64,000 nt of DNA from positions 54,599,408 to 54,663,407 of the forward strand of contig CM017558.1 in assembly GCA_007844125.1 (NCBI GenBank). The letters run 5' to 3'. The translations under genes and the position numbers were made by a program. Positions 11,701-24,690 of this stretch are shown here, one piece after another. The notes below the pieces were generated by a model that was not told the origin of the DNA, made no database searches, and was given only the letters and a program-made list of their open reading frames with translations. The DNA is from Sinonovacula constricta. Lineage: Eukaryota; Mollusca; Bivalvia; Cardiida; Solecurtidae. The first letter of the stretch is position 1; every line of letters starts with the position of its first letter.

Positions 11701-14302
11701 GCAAATAGTATTGATCCTGATCAACAAGCTCCAAGTGGGAACTGGATCAGGATCTACACTATCTGTCCAGAACTAATCAAACAGTGCTTGGCAGAAAAAC
11801 ATTTGGCAATATAAGTAATGTGTTATTATAACTCTCAACTTGCTAAGTAAATGAACTGATCAGGTAAAGATGATTGGTGAATGTTGTAAATCCTGATAAG
11901 CTGGCTTCAGCTGGGATCTGTCTGATCTGGACCTGCACTTCTGGAACCCATTATCTTTCCATAGCATGTAATGGTAAGCCAATAGTAGGAGTAGAGCTTT
12001 ATGATGAACAAATGGAGCAGTATCAGGGATAAGTAAGGGGTAAACATGTTCATTTCAGTTCTTGTTTGCAAATACTAGAATGGCTTTTTAAGCTTATATA
12101 ATAGTTATGTTTCCATGTCAGAACCAGATCTTGTTATGTATTTGTAAAGAACTTTAGAGAAACTTGAAAAACAATCAGCATCTTGTTTTCAGACATTTTA
12201 TTCTTTCCTTTGTTCAGAAGCATCTCATAAAGTTTTAACAAAAACAGCCTGAGAAGAGTTTCGCTATCATTAAAAGCATTGGGTTTAAACACCCAGAAGT
12301 GAGATCCAATTACCAGAGTGCCAATATCAGAGAACCATCTAGCTTACGATTGGTGTTGTATGTTACTAGGACTATCAAGAAGACAAATATTAGCTTATCC
12401 CTTATCAAACTACTTGTATATGTACAATAAAAAAAATCTCAATTATTGACTAACTACAGGATTCAAAGATTACAGGACATATTGCAATGAACTCTGCAGC
12501 AAATAGTGCTGAACCTGCTGAGACAGCTTCACCAGAAGTTAATATAATAAAAGCCCTTTATATCTTGCTATGTATTTAATAACCCACATTTCTCTGTGAT
12601 TTTTAAATAGCACATACCCAAGTTCTTTATTTTGATAAAAACTTACCTCCTATAAATCTTAGTAATTTGCTTAGAATTGCATGCAAAACACTGAAACCCA
12701 GAAAATATTACAGTGCTGACACTGCTCAGTGGCTGGTTGATCTGGACCTGGTTATGAAAGGTAATTAAGTTCATTAATCTTAAGAAAAATTAAGTGATGT
12801 AGATTACATCCAATACCACTTCCTTCAACTGCTAAGCCCATCTTGATAGGGAAAATAGTGCCAATCCATTCAGCCAGCCCCATGCACCATTTACAAAACT
12901 ATTTGCTGCTGAGTTTCCAGCAGTAACTCTTTGTTATCTTTGCAAGAAGTTTGCTTGCAAATACTAAAGACCTTGTATTGCTAAATTATAAAGGTAATAA
13001 GCTTAACATCCCACAGAGATATAGTCATTAATCTTTTCTCCTTCATTATTTCTAACCCTAGTTAAACTATAACTAACTAATAACAACAACAATTATCAAC
13101 ATTATTTGGTGAATTCTCAGCATTTTATACCTAATTAGAAAAGCTTTCCAGACACACAACAATTAATAAATTAGAGATAATACCTGAGAACAAGCAATTA
13201 TTGTCAGAGAAATTCAAATTGTAAAAGTTTATGTTTTGTACACATAATATTATGCAATTACACACAGTTCCACTTAGGTTAGACAACCTTAATTCTGGCT
13301 TACATTCAAACAATCTGAAAATTGTTAAAATAAGATAAAAAATGCAGAAGTAAAAATTAGTACGGAACAAAATTGAAAGGACAAAATTATGAAGTACTAC
13401 TTGAAACTATTATTTTAAGTATTTAAAAAATGAAATTACAATTGACATCAATACATAAGAAGAAAAGAACTTTATTAAGGTATATTTTTTTTAAAAACTG
13501 GCTTAGAATGGGATTAAACACAAAATATATAATTCTTACACCTATTAGAAACAACAATAGCAAGACATGAAATAATACATCATGAAGGTAAGTCATATAC
13601 ATCATTCTACATCCCAATTATGTATTTAATGTCTACAATGTGACACTTTCTCAAGAGGTGAAAAATACATCTTTCATCTTTTTTTTACCAGCATCATGGG
13701 GGGGGGGACTGACTGCTTAAGTCGAAGTAAGGGCCCCTAATTGTGAATGTATATCCAGTATTTACTGCAATAACAGTGAATGGATCTTGTTTCATAACCC
13801 TCCTCCCTACCAAAATTTCTGGATGTGTCCCTGCTAGACAAATGTACAATTTCAACAAAATGTAATTACCTATCACTGATATTGACACTTGAACTATTTT
13901 TACTTTGGATATACATTCCTTCACTCCTCTAGGCAAGAGCCTGCTGATCTGGACATACACTATTTACCTAGGCAAGAACAGGTCAAATAATGGTTAAGAA
14001 GCTTAAAAGATCAAATCTATCGAGGTTACAGGCTATATGTCATTCGTTGAATCTACATAGGGCCCAGGTTTTCTGCTCTCTGCAACCACACTATATTTAT
14101 TATTAACCACACACAATTTTAATTATTTGCTTACATCTACATGCTAGAGCCCTGGCAGCAAATTGTTCAGTTCCTGATCACACAGCTGGATTTACATTAT
14201 TTACCTATGCCTGATCAATTAATGCTCAGCTTGTAAAAGGCTAGCCAATAGCAGACCCTTTGGCTAGGTTATTGAAAAGTAAAACCTTTATGGCTATTTG
14301 TG

Positions 14303-14479
14303 TTAACTCCCATAAGCCTTAAAATATTCCATGCTATTTAGAAGATTAGACTGATCAATATTAACATCCAGTCGAGTAGTAAAACCTTGGTTAGGATCAT
14401 TAAGGCAAAACGAAAATGTCCCATAAATATCCTTAAAAATCTCTGCACTTAAATGTAGCGATCCGAGCTTTAAACAAAT
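14303..14479 (-). CDS. Possible terminal exon of an unidentified minus-strand gene
   Basis: The minus strand shows ATAATGATTTTTCAG (AG at 14481-14480) followed by 58 open codons and a TAA, in phase 0 from the acceptor. The peptide (from ICLKLGSLHLSAEIFKDIYG to SMEYFKAYGS) has a balanced composition unlike the ATC-repeat region just upstream, where the open frame continues through (GAT/ATG)n. No family recognised and no partner exon found. It could be a chance ORF or old repeat sequence. Confidence 0.25.
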   Translation of the reverse strand: MCLKLGSLHLSAEIFKDIYGTFSFCLNDPNQGFTTRLDVNIDQSNLLNSMEYFKAYGS

Positions 14480-14760
14480 CTGAAAAATCATTATCATCAT
14501 CACAATTATCCTCATCATTATCAACAACATTAACTCCTCAGAAATGTCACTATCAGCATCACTATAACCACTGTCAATACAAGTAACATTTTTACCAACA
14601 TCATCATCATTATATAGAACCCTAAAAGCATCATCCAAATAATCATCATCATAATCAGCATCAGCATCATCTTTTTTTCATTAACAGCAGCAACATTAGC
14701 ATCATCAGTGCCATCACAACAGTATCTCATCCTCACTCCCACCACCATAAGCATCAATAT
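14480..14760. repeat. Imperfect CAT/ATC trinucleotide-rich tract
   Basis: Recurrent CATCATCATC and CATCAGCATC words with interruptions. Two overlapping minus-strand ORFs (Met/Ile/Asp-rich) are products of the repeat. Confidence 0.8.
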
Positions 14761-15319
14761 ATAATTAGGGCAGGTTGAGCACTAGTCCTATTTTATCATA
14801 ACTACCTACATTAACTCATACCTGAAAGAGTGGATCCAGATCAAGCACTTTGTGAGCTTTCTGATCAAAATCTACATTATTTGTTGCTAACTGGCCAAGT
14901 CTAACTTGTTCTCATGTTGATCACAGACACTTGACTGTCCAACAAGCAGTGCAGATCCCAATCAGACAGACCTAATGAATGTAAATATAGGTCTATGTTT
15001 AACCTTATCTAGCAGGCTAAGTAAATGCAGTTAAAAGTGCATACCCTGATCAGACAGCTTAAATGGGGAGCTGACTTAACTCAATCTACATAAGCCTGAT
15101 TTATTTTTACTTACTAGGCTACTTGGAGTTAAATGCCCAAACTAAAGCCATAGTGGGTTTATTTTCTGTTAACCTCATGCAAAGGCAAATACATCACATT
15201 GTGCTGGTGACTCAACAGTAACATGTGTAGACCAGGATCCAAGCTTCCAAGACGAGAAGGTTGATGTGGATCTCCCCTATTTGCCTTTGCCTGCTGAGCA
15301 CAAACTGACCATATTACAA

Positions 15320-18300
15320 GTTAAGCATCATGCTTAGATTTGACCAATCGAAGAGCATGACCATTCTGCCAACACCCACCCACATTATCAAAAGACTTGA
15401 CCATTGGGACCACTAGTAATAAATCCATTCAATCTCAACTTCCCTCAGGGTAATGTTTCTTTCAGCCCATCTAACAGAAATTTCTCAATTTCACACAGCC
15501 ATCAGAATTGTTCAGCTATTTTTAACTTTCTAATTGTGTATTGGTAAAAGCTTGGAATGTCACTTGTTTCTACTTATAGACAGCGAATGCCAGTCTTTTT
15601 GCCTTTTTTGTACATTTTAGGTTGGACGGTAGATGAACGATAGTAATTTTTGGCTTTTGTTTTTCTTTATCAGTGTAATTAATGATAAATGGTTTTAATG
15701 TATGTAGTTACAAAGTAGATTTGTAGAGAAAGAAAGCTTAAACACAACAAACAAGATCAAAAGTAGCTGAATCTTATCAGAATATAAAATGAACAAAACA
15801 ATATACAAATACAAAAACACAGAATAACAAAAATGAAGCAAAGAAATGAAAATACAAAGAAATGAATCCGGATGTAAAACACATTTTAAGGAGAAAAATA
15901 ATGTTTCAGTGTAAGGTTGTTGAAAAATAGCCAAGTAAGTCTAAGAAACCTTAACCATAAATCATATGGTGTTATTCATTTCTCTCACCTTTCTATCAGG
16001 AAGTGTCTATTTCAGGGGAAAATGAGGAAAATTCTTGGTGAGGCATTGGTGGGATGTGATCATCACTCTTGGAAGCTTTTCACCAGTGTCATTAATCTTT
16101 TACTGACAAACTTAACTTCTTAAAGCTTCATCTAAATGGATTTGTTCATAATATTTACTCTTAACATATTAAGCAACAATCAATTAGGATGTGAGACAAA
16201 TCAGTAAGTCTTTGTACTACAGTGTACAGAACTATATGTACCAGCTTTAAAGAAAAAATCAAAGTAAAATAGCCTGAACAGCAACATCCAACTAGTTAAA
16301 ACCACAAACATTGACACCTTTCCATAACAACACCTTGCAAAACCTACTGGCATCATCAACAATGGCAACTTACAAAAAACAAACAAGATTTTTTTCTGAT
16401 TAGTGTACAAAAGAAAGTATTGCCAGGAAACAACATCTCGGTATGTAGACTGTTGCAGTCATTTCTGTCATTATCATCATGTCAAACACAGAATGTGACA
16501 AGCACATTCGACAACAATGCACATCCATCTGCATGTGTACATGTATGCATAAGGTGTTACTTTCTTGAACTGCAATTCTGCAAGGAAAGAACATTGTGCT
16601 GATCAAAAAGTCGACAGGTATAACAAAACTACATAAAATGTGCAATGTGCCAATACTAGGTGGAGCATCAATAGAACAATAAACTGACAGTCTATTATGG
16701 GGTCGAATCATACAAAAACTAAGTATATTGTATATACTGTGTAAGTAAGAGTCACTGCTTTATATGCACCCCCCACCCACCCACTCCCACTCCACGACTC
16801 TGGTTTGCTCTGATTTGACATAATCATCAAAAGGGGTGACAGTGACCTACTGTCCTGTTGAAAAATCTGCCTTGATTCCAGAATTTCTTAGTACTTGACT
16901 CAAGACTGTCTGTTTATGTCAAATTACATGGAAACTGGAATTGTACAGTTTGAGAGGGAAAGATTCACAACACACAAAAAATATAATGGTATCTTCTTCA
17001 CCAGTTGTATTGATTTAAAATATGATTACTTTTTCAAAGCAGTCAGAATGCCACAGTGCTAATGCACATTCACTATTTTTGTTTTTCAACATAATGTCTT
17101 TTCTTAGATTTTACTAGGTTTCATATTGACAGATACATTTATAGAAAAGGGTATTCTAATATTTGTCTTACACCACATATCCTTTAAACTGTTTAAGGGA
17201 TGATAAAACACTCTGTCTGCCACTAGAGTTATTACTGCTTTAGGAAAAGCCTGTATTTCCAAGAAACATTTTTTTTAAGTAAAGGAGTCTGTATGAAAAA
17301 TGAAAATACAGCCTAGGTTGTTGATGGTAAATGCTTTTTCCAGGAAATAAAAGACAAATCAAAATTCTATACTGATGCTTGAAATAGATTGGAAAAAGCA
17401 TTATAAATTATACACATTATTATTATATAAGACAATAATTGGACCAAAGGAGAAGTCTAGACCATTAGTGTCATATAATGACAAGATTGTAATAATGGTA
17501 ATGAGAAATTCAATAGCCTATGGTGCTTCAAAACTTACATTGTGACATACAGAGTATTTTGTCTGTCACACTGCCAAATTGCATGCCTAAATAATGTTTT
17601 TTACAAAATAAGGATGCTAAGAATTAACATCAAGTGCCTGTCCTGTCTTTGCAAGTAAGGAATAGTCATTGCAGTCTGCTTTTAAGACACTATGCACAAA
17701 AACAGTTACGTCACAGCTTTATGTGTAATGTTATGAGAAAGGCACCAGGCACTGGGAAATGCTGTTCAGGATTTTATTTTGCATTTCTGCAAAAAGAGCA
17801 TTCTAAAAGGATTGTAATCACTCAAATGAGTCACATGTTCATTAGGTCTAGGAGATAGGAATTTCTACTTGAAACCAAAATTACTTGCTCCGGGGAAGTG
17901 GGTTACGAAAAAGACTGCATTCTAAATTATTATTTTTAAGAAGAAATGCCATCAGAATTGACATTTAAATTCCTGAAGATGCACTGACCTTAACAATGAC
18001 CTTTCCCTTTAGGGTTGCACTTTCAAATGGTATGCAGAACACACTTGTCAATTAAAAATTGGAGTCGGATTGAATATCTGTTAAACTTGTATAGCCAAGA
18101 CAACAACAAATACCTACATATACTTGGTATTATTAAAAGCCATTTATAAGAAATGACCTTAGGTATGAACTTTAATAGAACCTCAACCTTAACTTTAATG
18201 GTTGACATGCCTTCAAGTGTATGTATGTAAAATAGTGAAGTCTGAGTGGAGTACTGAAAATAATGAAATTGGGACAGATAGACATACAGATATATGGATG

Positions 18301-19220
18301 AAAAGTAATTGACTGCTATATGCCTCACTTCAGGCATAAAAAAGTTGCACAAAATGTTATTAAACTTAATGTTGAACTCTAGCTATAATAAGTGGAGTAG
18401 GACCCCAGAACAAGCCACAAAAATACTGACATACTAAGACCTCCAACATGGAAGTTTTGGGGTTGAGTGGAAGTTGAAGCTGAAGAATTAAAGATGTCAT
18501 GAAAGACTTTGACAAAGCTCGACCAAGGGAGCCCTGTCAATAAGCTCATATAATCCTTCAACTAATCCTTATGAATACCCAAATATCGTTAAAAGGCTTT
18601 CTATGACAAATAGCAGTTCTTTTTTACCACATACCTATCTATATTCTTTATATTTGCCAGGCAGTCTGTTCAAACCTACCTGTATAGGATGTATACAAAC
18701 AAAGCATATTAAAGGTTATAAATCAATACTGTCACTATCTGAAACGACATTCTGAAGGTGGTTCACAGAGCTACATGTTTAAATAGTACATACCTTAAAC
18801 AACAACATATGGCAAGTCACTGAACTTATTTGTTATTGAATAATGTTGATAACATTATTGGGCTTGGAGGACTTCTAGCATTTTCAGATTATCAAAGAGA
18901 GATAAAGTGTACATAGTACTTAACATTTGTATTTGGATATTTAACATAAAATAAATTCGAAATTGCAATGAAAGCTGGGTTTTGTTCTTTTAATTTAGTA
19001 ACAGACTACTTACCATTATTCAGGTGCATACATATCTGATCTGAAATTACTGGCTTTCTTACTTTACAAAAGATAATCAAAACAAAATGCTGCAGGATGG
19101 CTTGACCCACCTGGTATTCCATCAACCCGCCCTGTATTTATCATCTTTAAGTATAAATGAACAAATATAATGTAGTTTGAGTTGTGTTATCACAGGCATG
19201 GTTAAATTATTTTAAACTAC
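15320..19220. other. AT-rich stretch without recognised genes
   Basis: Several 60-110 residue ORFs occur on both strands but overlap in incompatible frames and lack splice sites in matching positions. No clear repeat family apart from short A, T and C runs (C-rich tract near 16770). Confidence 0.5.
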
Positions 19221-19226
19221 AAGGAT

Positions 19227-19303
19227 GTGCCCATGGCCACATGGGTAGAGTTGGGGACCTGTAACTCTTCTGACTCATAGGCCTCTCACACTTGCGATTC
19301 AAT
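19227..19303 (+). repeat. SINE head from which a tandem array extends
   Basis: GTGCCCATGGCCACATGGGT and AGAGTTGGGGACCTGTAACTC follow the box A layout of the SINE copies at 2683 and 33739. A degenerate box B (TTGCGATTCAATTAGG) runs straight into the first unit of the 59-bp array. Confidence 0.55.
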
Positions 19304-20186
19304 TAGGTCTGGCCAAGAGACATTATGTGAGACTGTCTTCCTGCTGAATGAGGGTGTGCAGTTAGGTCTGGCCAAGAGACATTATGTGAGACTGTCTTCC
19401 TGCTGAATGAGGGTGTGCAGTTAGGTCTGGCCAAGAGACATTATGTGAGACTGTCCTCCTGCTGAATGAGGGTGTGCAGTTAGGTCTGGCCAAGAGACAT
19501 TATGTGAGACTGTCTTCCTGCTGAATGAGGGTGTGCAGTTAGGTATGGCCAAGAGACATTATGTGAGACTGTCTTCCTGCTGAATGAGGGTGTGCAGTTA
19601 GGTATGGCCAAGAGACATTATGTGAGACTGTCCTCCTGCTGAATGAGGGTGTGCAGTTAGGTCTGGCCAAGAGACATTATGTGAGACTGTCTTCCTGCTG
19701 AATGAGGGTGTGCAGTTAGGTCTGGCCAAGAGACATTATGTGAGACTGTCTTCCTGCTGAATGAGGGTGTGCAGTTAGGTCTGGCCAAGAGACATTATGT
19801 GAGACTGTCTTCCTGCTGAATGAGGGTGTGCAGTTAGGTCTGGCCAAGAGACATTATGTGAGACTGTCTTCCTGCTGAATGAGGGTGTGCAGTTAGGTCT
19901 GGCCAAGAGACATTATGTGAGACTGTCTTCCTGCTGAATGAGGGTGTGCAGTTAGGTCTGGCCAAGAGACATTATGTGAGACTGTCTTCCTGCTGAATAA
20001 GGGTGTGCAGTTAGGTCTGGCCAAGAGACATTATGTGAGACTGTCTTCCTGCTGAATGAGGGTGTGCAGTTAGGTCTGGCCAAGAGACATTATGTGAGAC
20101 TGTTTTCCTGCTGAATGAGGGTGTGCAGTTAGGTCTGGCCAAGAGACATTATGTGAGACTGTCTTCCTGCTGAATGAGGGTGTGCA
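19302..20186 (+). repeat. 59-bp tandem array, 15 copies
   Basis: Each unit starts GTTAGGTCTGGCCAAGAGAC and ends TGAATGAGGGTGTGCA; the first has A at position 1. Units start every 59 bases from 19302 to 20128. They are nearly identical; variants include CTCC for CTTC in the third and sixth copies, TATGG for TCTGG in two copies and one AATAAG. The homogeneity implies recent expansion or gene conversion. The unit joins the SINE head and probably derives from SINE body sequence. Confidence 0.95.
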
Positions 20187-20189
20187 GAT

Positions 20190-20910
20190 GGTTTTACCTA
20201 GACACTTGTCACCTAAATAGCTGTTCATCGCTATAAGTACCAAAATTATATTTGAGTGTGTGGGTGCGTACGTGAGTTCATGCATCTGTGCATGTGTGTA
20301 TACATGAATTTTCCAACTAAAGATACATAAATTATTGTGACTTCCACATGACAAATATCAAAGGACTAGACCAAGCCCTCACAGAAAGTGAAAATATACC
20401 ATTATAATCTTTTGACATTTATGTCCATGCAAGATTACCATTTGAATAGAATTGTTTTGATAGTATAAATTGATGAATTTTAGGTGACCAGACTTAGCTC
20501 AAGCTTTGGACAATGGTCAATAAATGTGATCAATACATGACAATGAGAGGTGAATTTTCTTCAGGTTGGTGTAAGAGCAGCAATAAAAGTAACACTGTAA
20601 TGACTTGAACATCCAGTTACACATTGTATTCTATTGATAGTATTCTCATAGAGAAAAGTCTGAATTGTATTTAGCTCACATAAAGGGCAAAAAAGCTTTA
20701 TTGTCACGACTTTATTTATGGTACACTATAGGAAACATTTGATCTTTATTTTCTACTACATGCAATATATATTGGCAGGTAAAAGAACAATTCTTCAATT
20801 ATTTTTAAAAATCTTATCTTATATATTTTTATGTATTTAATACAATATTATTTTAACTCTTTTGACAGGTTATATGAAAAAAAGATCTTTTTTCTATTGC
20901 TTTTTTTTTC
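20190..20910. other. AT-rich stretch without recognised genes
   Basis: Includes a short alternating TGTG-rich tract near 20255-20305. Otherwise nothing seen. Confidence 0.5.
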
Positions 20911-20912
20911 AG

Positions 20913-21013
20913 ATCAAGATATTCCAGCAGTGTATACATTCACAAGAAAGGTTTGCTTTAAGAAGCACTACAACCATTTAGTAAAGGACAGTTATCAAAG
21001 ACTTTTGACATAA
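20913..21013 (+). CDS. Possible terminal exon of an unidentified plus-strand gene
   Basis: TTGCTTTTTTTTTCAG (AG at 20911-20912) is followed by two bases, then 32 open codons and a TAA at 21011-21013. The peptide (QDIPAVYTFTRKVCFKKHYN, then 12 more residues) is basic, with a composition that looks coding. The strong pyrimidine tract is the main support. No upstream exon or family was recognised. It may also be a chance combination. Confidence 0.25.
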
Positions 21014-21331
21014 ATATAACTCCACTTTCAAAACTTGATCTGTTCATGAAGACAACAGATTGTCCTGAAGCATAACCTCAACTGGTCTTACTAGAGACAT
21101 TGGAGATGGGAAAATAAATTTACATACTGGCAGTAGGAATAAACTTTCTGAAATGAACATTAAAATGTCATTTGGAATCTAAATCCTATTCCAATAAAAC
21201 AGAGCACAGCAGAAATTAATTTTATACACTCAATGACACTGTAATGTCTACAATAAAAGTAGACATGATGATTTCAATATGGCAAAATCAGAAAATAGCA
21301 TTTTAATATAACTACAGGTACAACATAGTAC

Positions 21332-21550
21332 ATGGGCATTTGTGGCTAGGGGGTTACAATTACCAACTTGTAACTTCTCTGACTACATGGCTACCGGTGG
21401 GTTGGAGTCCTGGTCATGGAGAAAAATGTCAAGAAGGGAGATCTTCTAGTTGATCTAAGGTGTAACTTTGGTTCTATGCAGCCATTTATATAGGATTTCC
21501 TCCACTAAAATGACCATAACTGTGTCACTGTGGTGTTTGTAAAAAACAAA
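21332..21550 (+). repeat. tRNA-derived SINE copy
   Basis: Head GGGCATTTGTGGCTAGGGGG, box B-like GGGTTGGAGTCCTGG, body with AGGATTTCCTCCACTAAAAT and GACCATAACTGTGTCACTGT, then an A-rich tail. Collinear with the copy at 2683, with an extra internal segment. Confidence 0.75.
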
Positions 21551-21559
21551 ACATATACA

Positions 21560-23550
21560 ATACTTAACAAAGTTCAAGGAACAGGTACAAACAAGATAAT
21601 ACCTGGTGGGAGTGGTGGAAAATGACTGTGGTGTTCACAACATTAAATGCAGTTAATCATACCTTAAGGCTTAACATGCTACCAACAATGATGATTTGAC
21701 TTATTTGCTTAGACCTCATTTACAAATGTTTTTCTTAACATTCTGCTCTGGCAGAGACTTGGCAGGAGTATGTGCAGTTCCTGATCCTATAACTTATAGT
21801 GTTAAATGCAACATAGTTTTAATGGCAGATGTTAGGTAGATACCTGGCAAAAACACTAAAAATGACTACTATTTTTTAGCAAAGACAGCAATCCTGTATT
21901 GTGGTGTTCATCATGAAAAAATATATCCACATCAAATAATTGATTCTCGGCAACCAGTTGCAAATAGCATTATTACATCTTAACAGTTTGTAGTACTTGG
22001 TATGCATCTTGATAGATTGCAAAAACAAAAAAAAAAAAACACTCTCGAGTTGTTTTAAAATGGAGAAAGCCTTATCTGTTTTTGCTTTGGGTTATTGTTA
22101 TAAAATGCAGAAAAATATTTATTTGCAGATATATATTTTAATCTATTATACCCAGCAGCATTTAGTTTTAATACAGCTTAACACAAGGACAGAATCACAA
22201 CAAAAATAGAAATGGGTGCTTTTCTTATGTAAATATATATCTTCAACGTAAATACTGTCGATTATACATTTATGGGCTGTTAATTCAGTGGGTACAAATG
22301 AAGAGATATATATGCAGGAGTTATTATTGAGGTACTAGCTAATTGAAAGGTTTTATAATTAATATTATTTTTTCTTATACAATAGAATTGTTAAGAACTG
22401 ACAGCAGGTATTACAGATATGTATTCACTATCTGCAGCAATTAATTAACAAAGAACAAATGGTAAAAAAACTGTTATTCCAAGTCCCATGTTCAGTGTTG
22501 CTTAATTGGTAATTACAGCTAACATGGCTGAAAACATTAAAATCTGCTGTTGTAATAAGGATTTTATATAGGACTGGACTGGTTGCATATTGCTACTGGC
22601 ACCGTCTACTTCAACTGCTTCTCTTATGAAAATGGTTCCAGATACAATTATTACAATTCTTACTGTCTGCAAAATCACTGTATCCCCAAGTTGCATGGCA
22701 AGGGAGGCCAAATCTGTTTGGCAATGGGGTGATTGTGGTACAGTCTGATGGGTCTCCCCACCAGAAGGAGAAGCTCAAGACGGCTATTTATAGCTGTAAC
22801 ATGGCAGTTGCTGATGATACCACCAGACACACTGGCTTCGAACTGACAGGCAGTTCCATCAGGAAACATTCTTCCCACTCTCTCTTGCTTAACTTTGTAA
22901 CCCCTTACCTTGCTACTTTTGTTAATAACATAATTTAGTACTTAACTTCATGTCTAGCAAATAGGGTAAAGTGATTAAAACTCAGAAAGAAGAAGTAAAG
23001 ATCCTGATCAAATAGCTTTCAATGGAAGCTGTCAATCTCGGGATCTACACTATGTGTATACACCTTATCAATTTGTGCTAAGTAGGTTAGTTTTAACGAT
23101 TATTGCCAAATATCAGCCAGTGCCGACATGTTCCAGCAAATCATTTTCTCAAACATTTGGTTGAACCAAATTAAACCACAAAAAAAAAATTAAAAAAATA
23201 AAAAACAACAACACAATCTGCAATGAAATCCTTTGAATAGACAGTGTGCATCTATATTTAATAACCCATGTTCAACAAAGTAAAAGGCACTATAGATGAC
23301 CAACATTATTAAATTTAACCCAGTGCATTTTGGTAGGGCTAAAGAAACAATGTTTAATTTTGTTGTTGAATTTTAGATTTGAGAATTCTAAATTATGTCA
23401 AGGGTAAATGAATTACGTTGCCATCCATCAATCACAGTCAATGAGACAACACTTACAATCGGCAGAGGTAGTGCTACCATCACTGTGATATCAATGGATT
23501 CAAGCTGCTAGTTTCTGCCAAGCTATTTTCAAAGTCTTGTTGCTGACATG
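21560..23550. other. AT-rich stretch without recognised genes
   Basis: A less AT-rich patch at 22570-22900 supports overlapping ORFs on both strands but no splice-bounded frame. A relative of the 11.7-15.3 kb repeat lies at 23000-23060. Confidence 0.5.
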
Positions 23551-23557
23551 TAAAGGT

Positions 23558-23795
23558 CACCAGTGATCGGTTAAAATTTACCAACCTGTTTCCATGCCCC
23601 TTATGAAGTAGGTTTGAGTCCAGGTTTGGGGTGATAACTTTCAAGTGGGGAGGTATTTCAGTTGACATTTGGTGCATTATTGTTATACCCAGGCATGTCT
23701 GTGGCCTTTCTCCACTAATATTAGTAATTAGTTGGACATCAAATGTGAATATGACCATGACTGTGTCGGTGCAATGTAACAAAATATGAAAAAAA
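23558..23795 (+). repeat. tRNA-derived SINE copy
   Basis: Box A-like CCAGTGATCGGTTAAAATTT, box B-like GGTTTGAGTCCAGG, body CTTTCTCCACTAATATTAGT and GACCATGACTGTGTCGGTGC, then TAACAAAATATG. It carries the same 3' body as the copies at 2683 and 21332. Confidence 0.75.
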
Positions 23796-24599
23796 ATATT
23801 TGTTAGCTACAAACTGCAAACATGAAACTGTCTGTTTCCATACAAATACTGCCCGCAGTGTTAAGCAAAATTTTTTTGTTATTGTAAAATCAGAAAAGAC
23901 TGCATTTACACACTTACATGTATGTACAGCATATGCAGAAGCATGATGACTTTATCCCCCGCCCCACCCCCAAAAGAGTAACTGATACATATATGTGGAG
24001 CCAATGCATTGATAAGTAAGTGTACCCAGTAGTTTGCTCATGATAAAAATCTACATTACCACAAACACTATTGAATGCCTTGTTCTATTTATAGACACAG
24101 ATTCTATTTTTAGCTTTATCTGACAGCTTTATCCCAACTCACTAATCAAATGTCAACTTACAACCACTTACACTCTTCCTGCATAGACAAACATCTACAG
24201 GCTTAAAGCTACTCTGCTTCTAGTAAACAAACCCTCATGATACAATCTTTCAACACAAGTTGGACTGTAAACTATTGAGCTCTTCAGCTTCATTCATCAT
24301 AAAATATACATAACACGTATAGGATAAAAGTTTCTCATTCTTTCTATAAAGGTGTGCATTCTTTGTTGATGTTTTGGTGATGTTGTTGGTTTTTTGGTGC
24401 TGCTTTTTTACTTCCAATATTATTTGATTTGTCAATGGTGATGTATTTAACACTAACGATTATATGATGTCACCATTTTATGATGTCACCATCTTTAAAT
24501 TAAAAAAATTGTCATAGAATAATGTATCTATAAATTTAAAGAAAAAACTTAATTTTAATAACAGTTAATTAACTTTAACATTATTAACATGGTAACCTC

Positions 24600-24690
24600 A
24601 AGCCAATATAGTGCTGCCTTCACCCTAAAAGCCTGCAGAGAACACTGAACATGTGACACACCCATGCAAATTATCCTGACAGCAGTACAA
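24600..24690. repeat. Foldback-family fragment (right arm)
   Basis: ATATAGTGCTGCCTTCAC and AATTATCCTGACA occur in the same order and spacing range as the right arm of the element at 2229. Confidence 0.6.

Larger units (their letters stand above)
11710..15310. repeat. Cluster of a degenerate dispersed repeat (GATCTGGATCTACACTATTT type)
   Basis: Variants of the words CTGATCA, AGCT, GATC(T)GGATCTACA and CACTATTT recur near 11718-11800, 11885-11960, 12715-12760, 13935-13990, 14170-14240, 14828-14890, 15045-15100 and 15235-15300. More distant relatives are at 23000-23060, 29150-29220 and 30790-30840. Copies are short and diverged. The many TGATCA/GGATCC-like words are unusual for such AT-rich DNA. 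Class unknown. Confidence 0.5.

Noticed and set aside
13694..13960. 88-residue minus-strand ORF
   Set aside because: Lies in the cluster of dispersed repeat copies; no splice sites fit and the C-terminus comes from a poly-G/C run.
19302..20186. CRISPR-like array of 59-bp units
   Set aside because: Units are head-to-tail with no variable spacers, and the genome is an animal's. It is a minisatellite.
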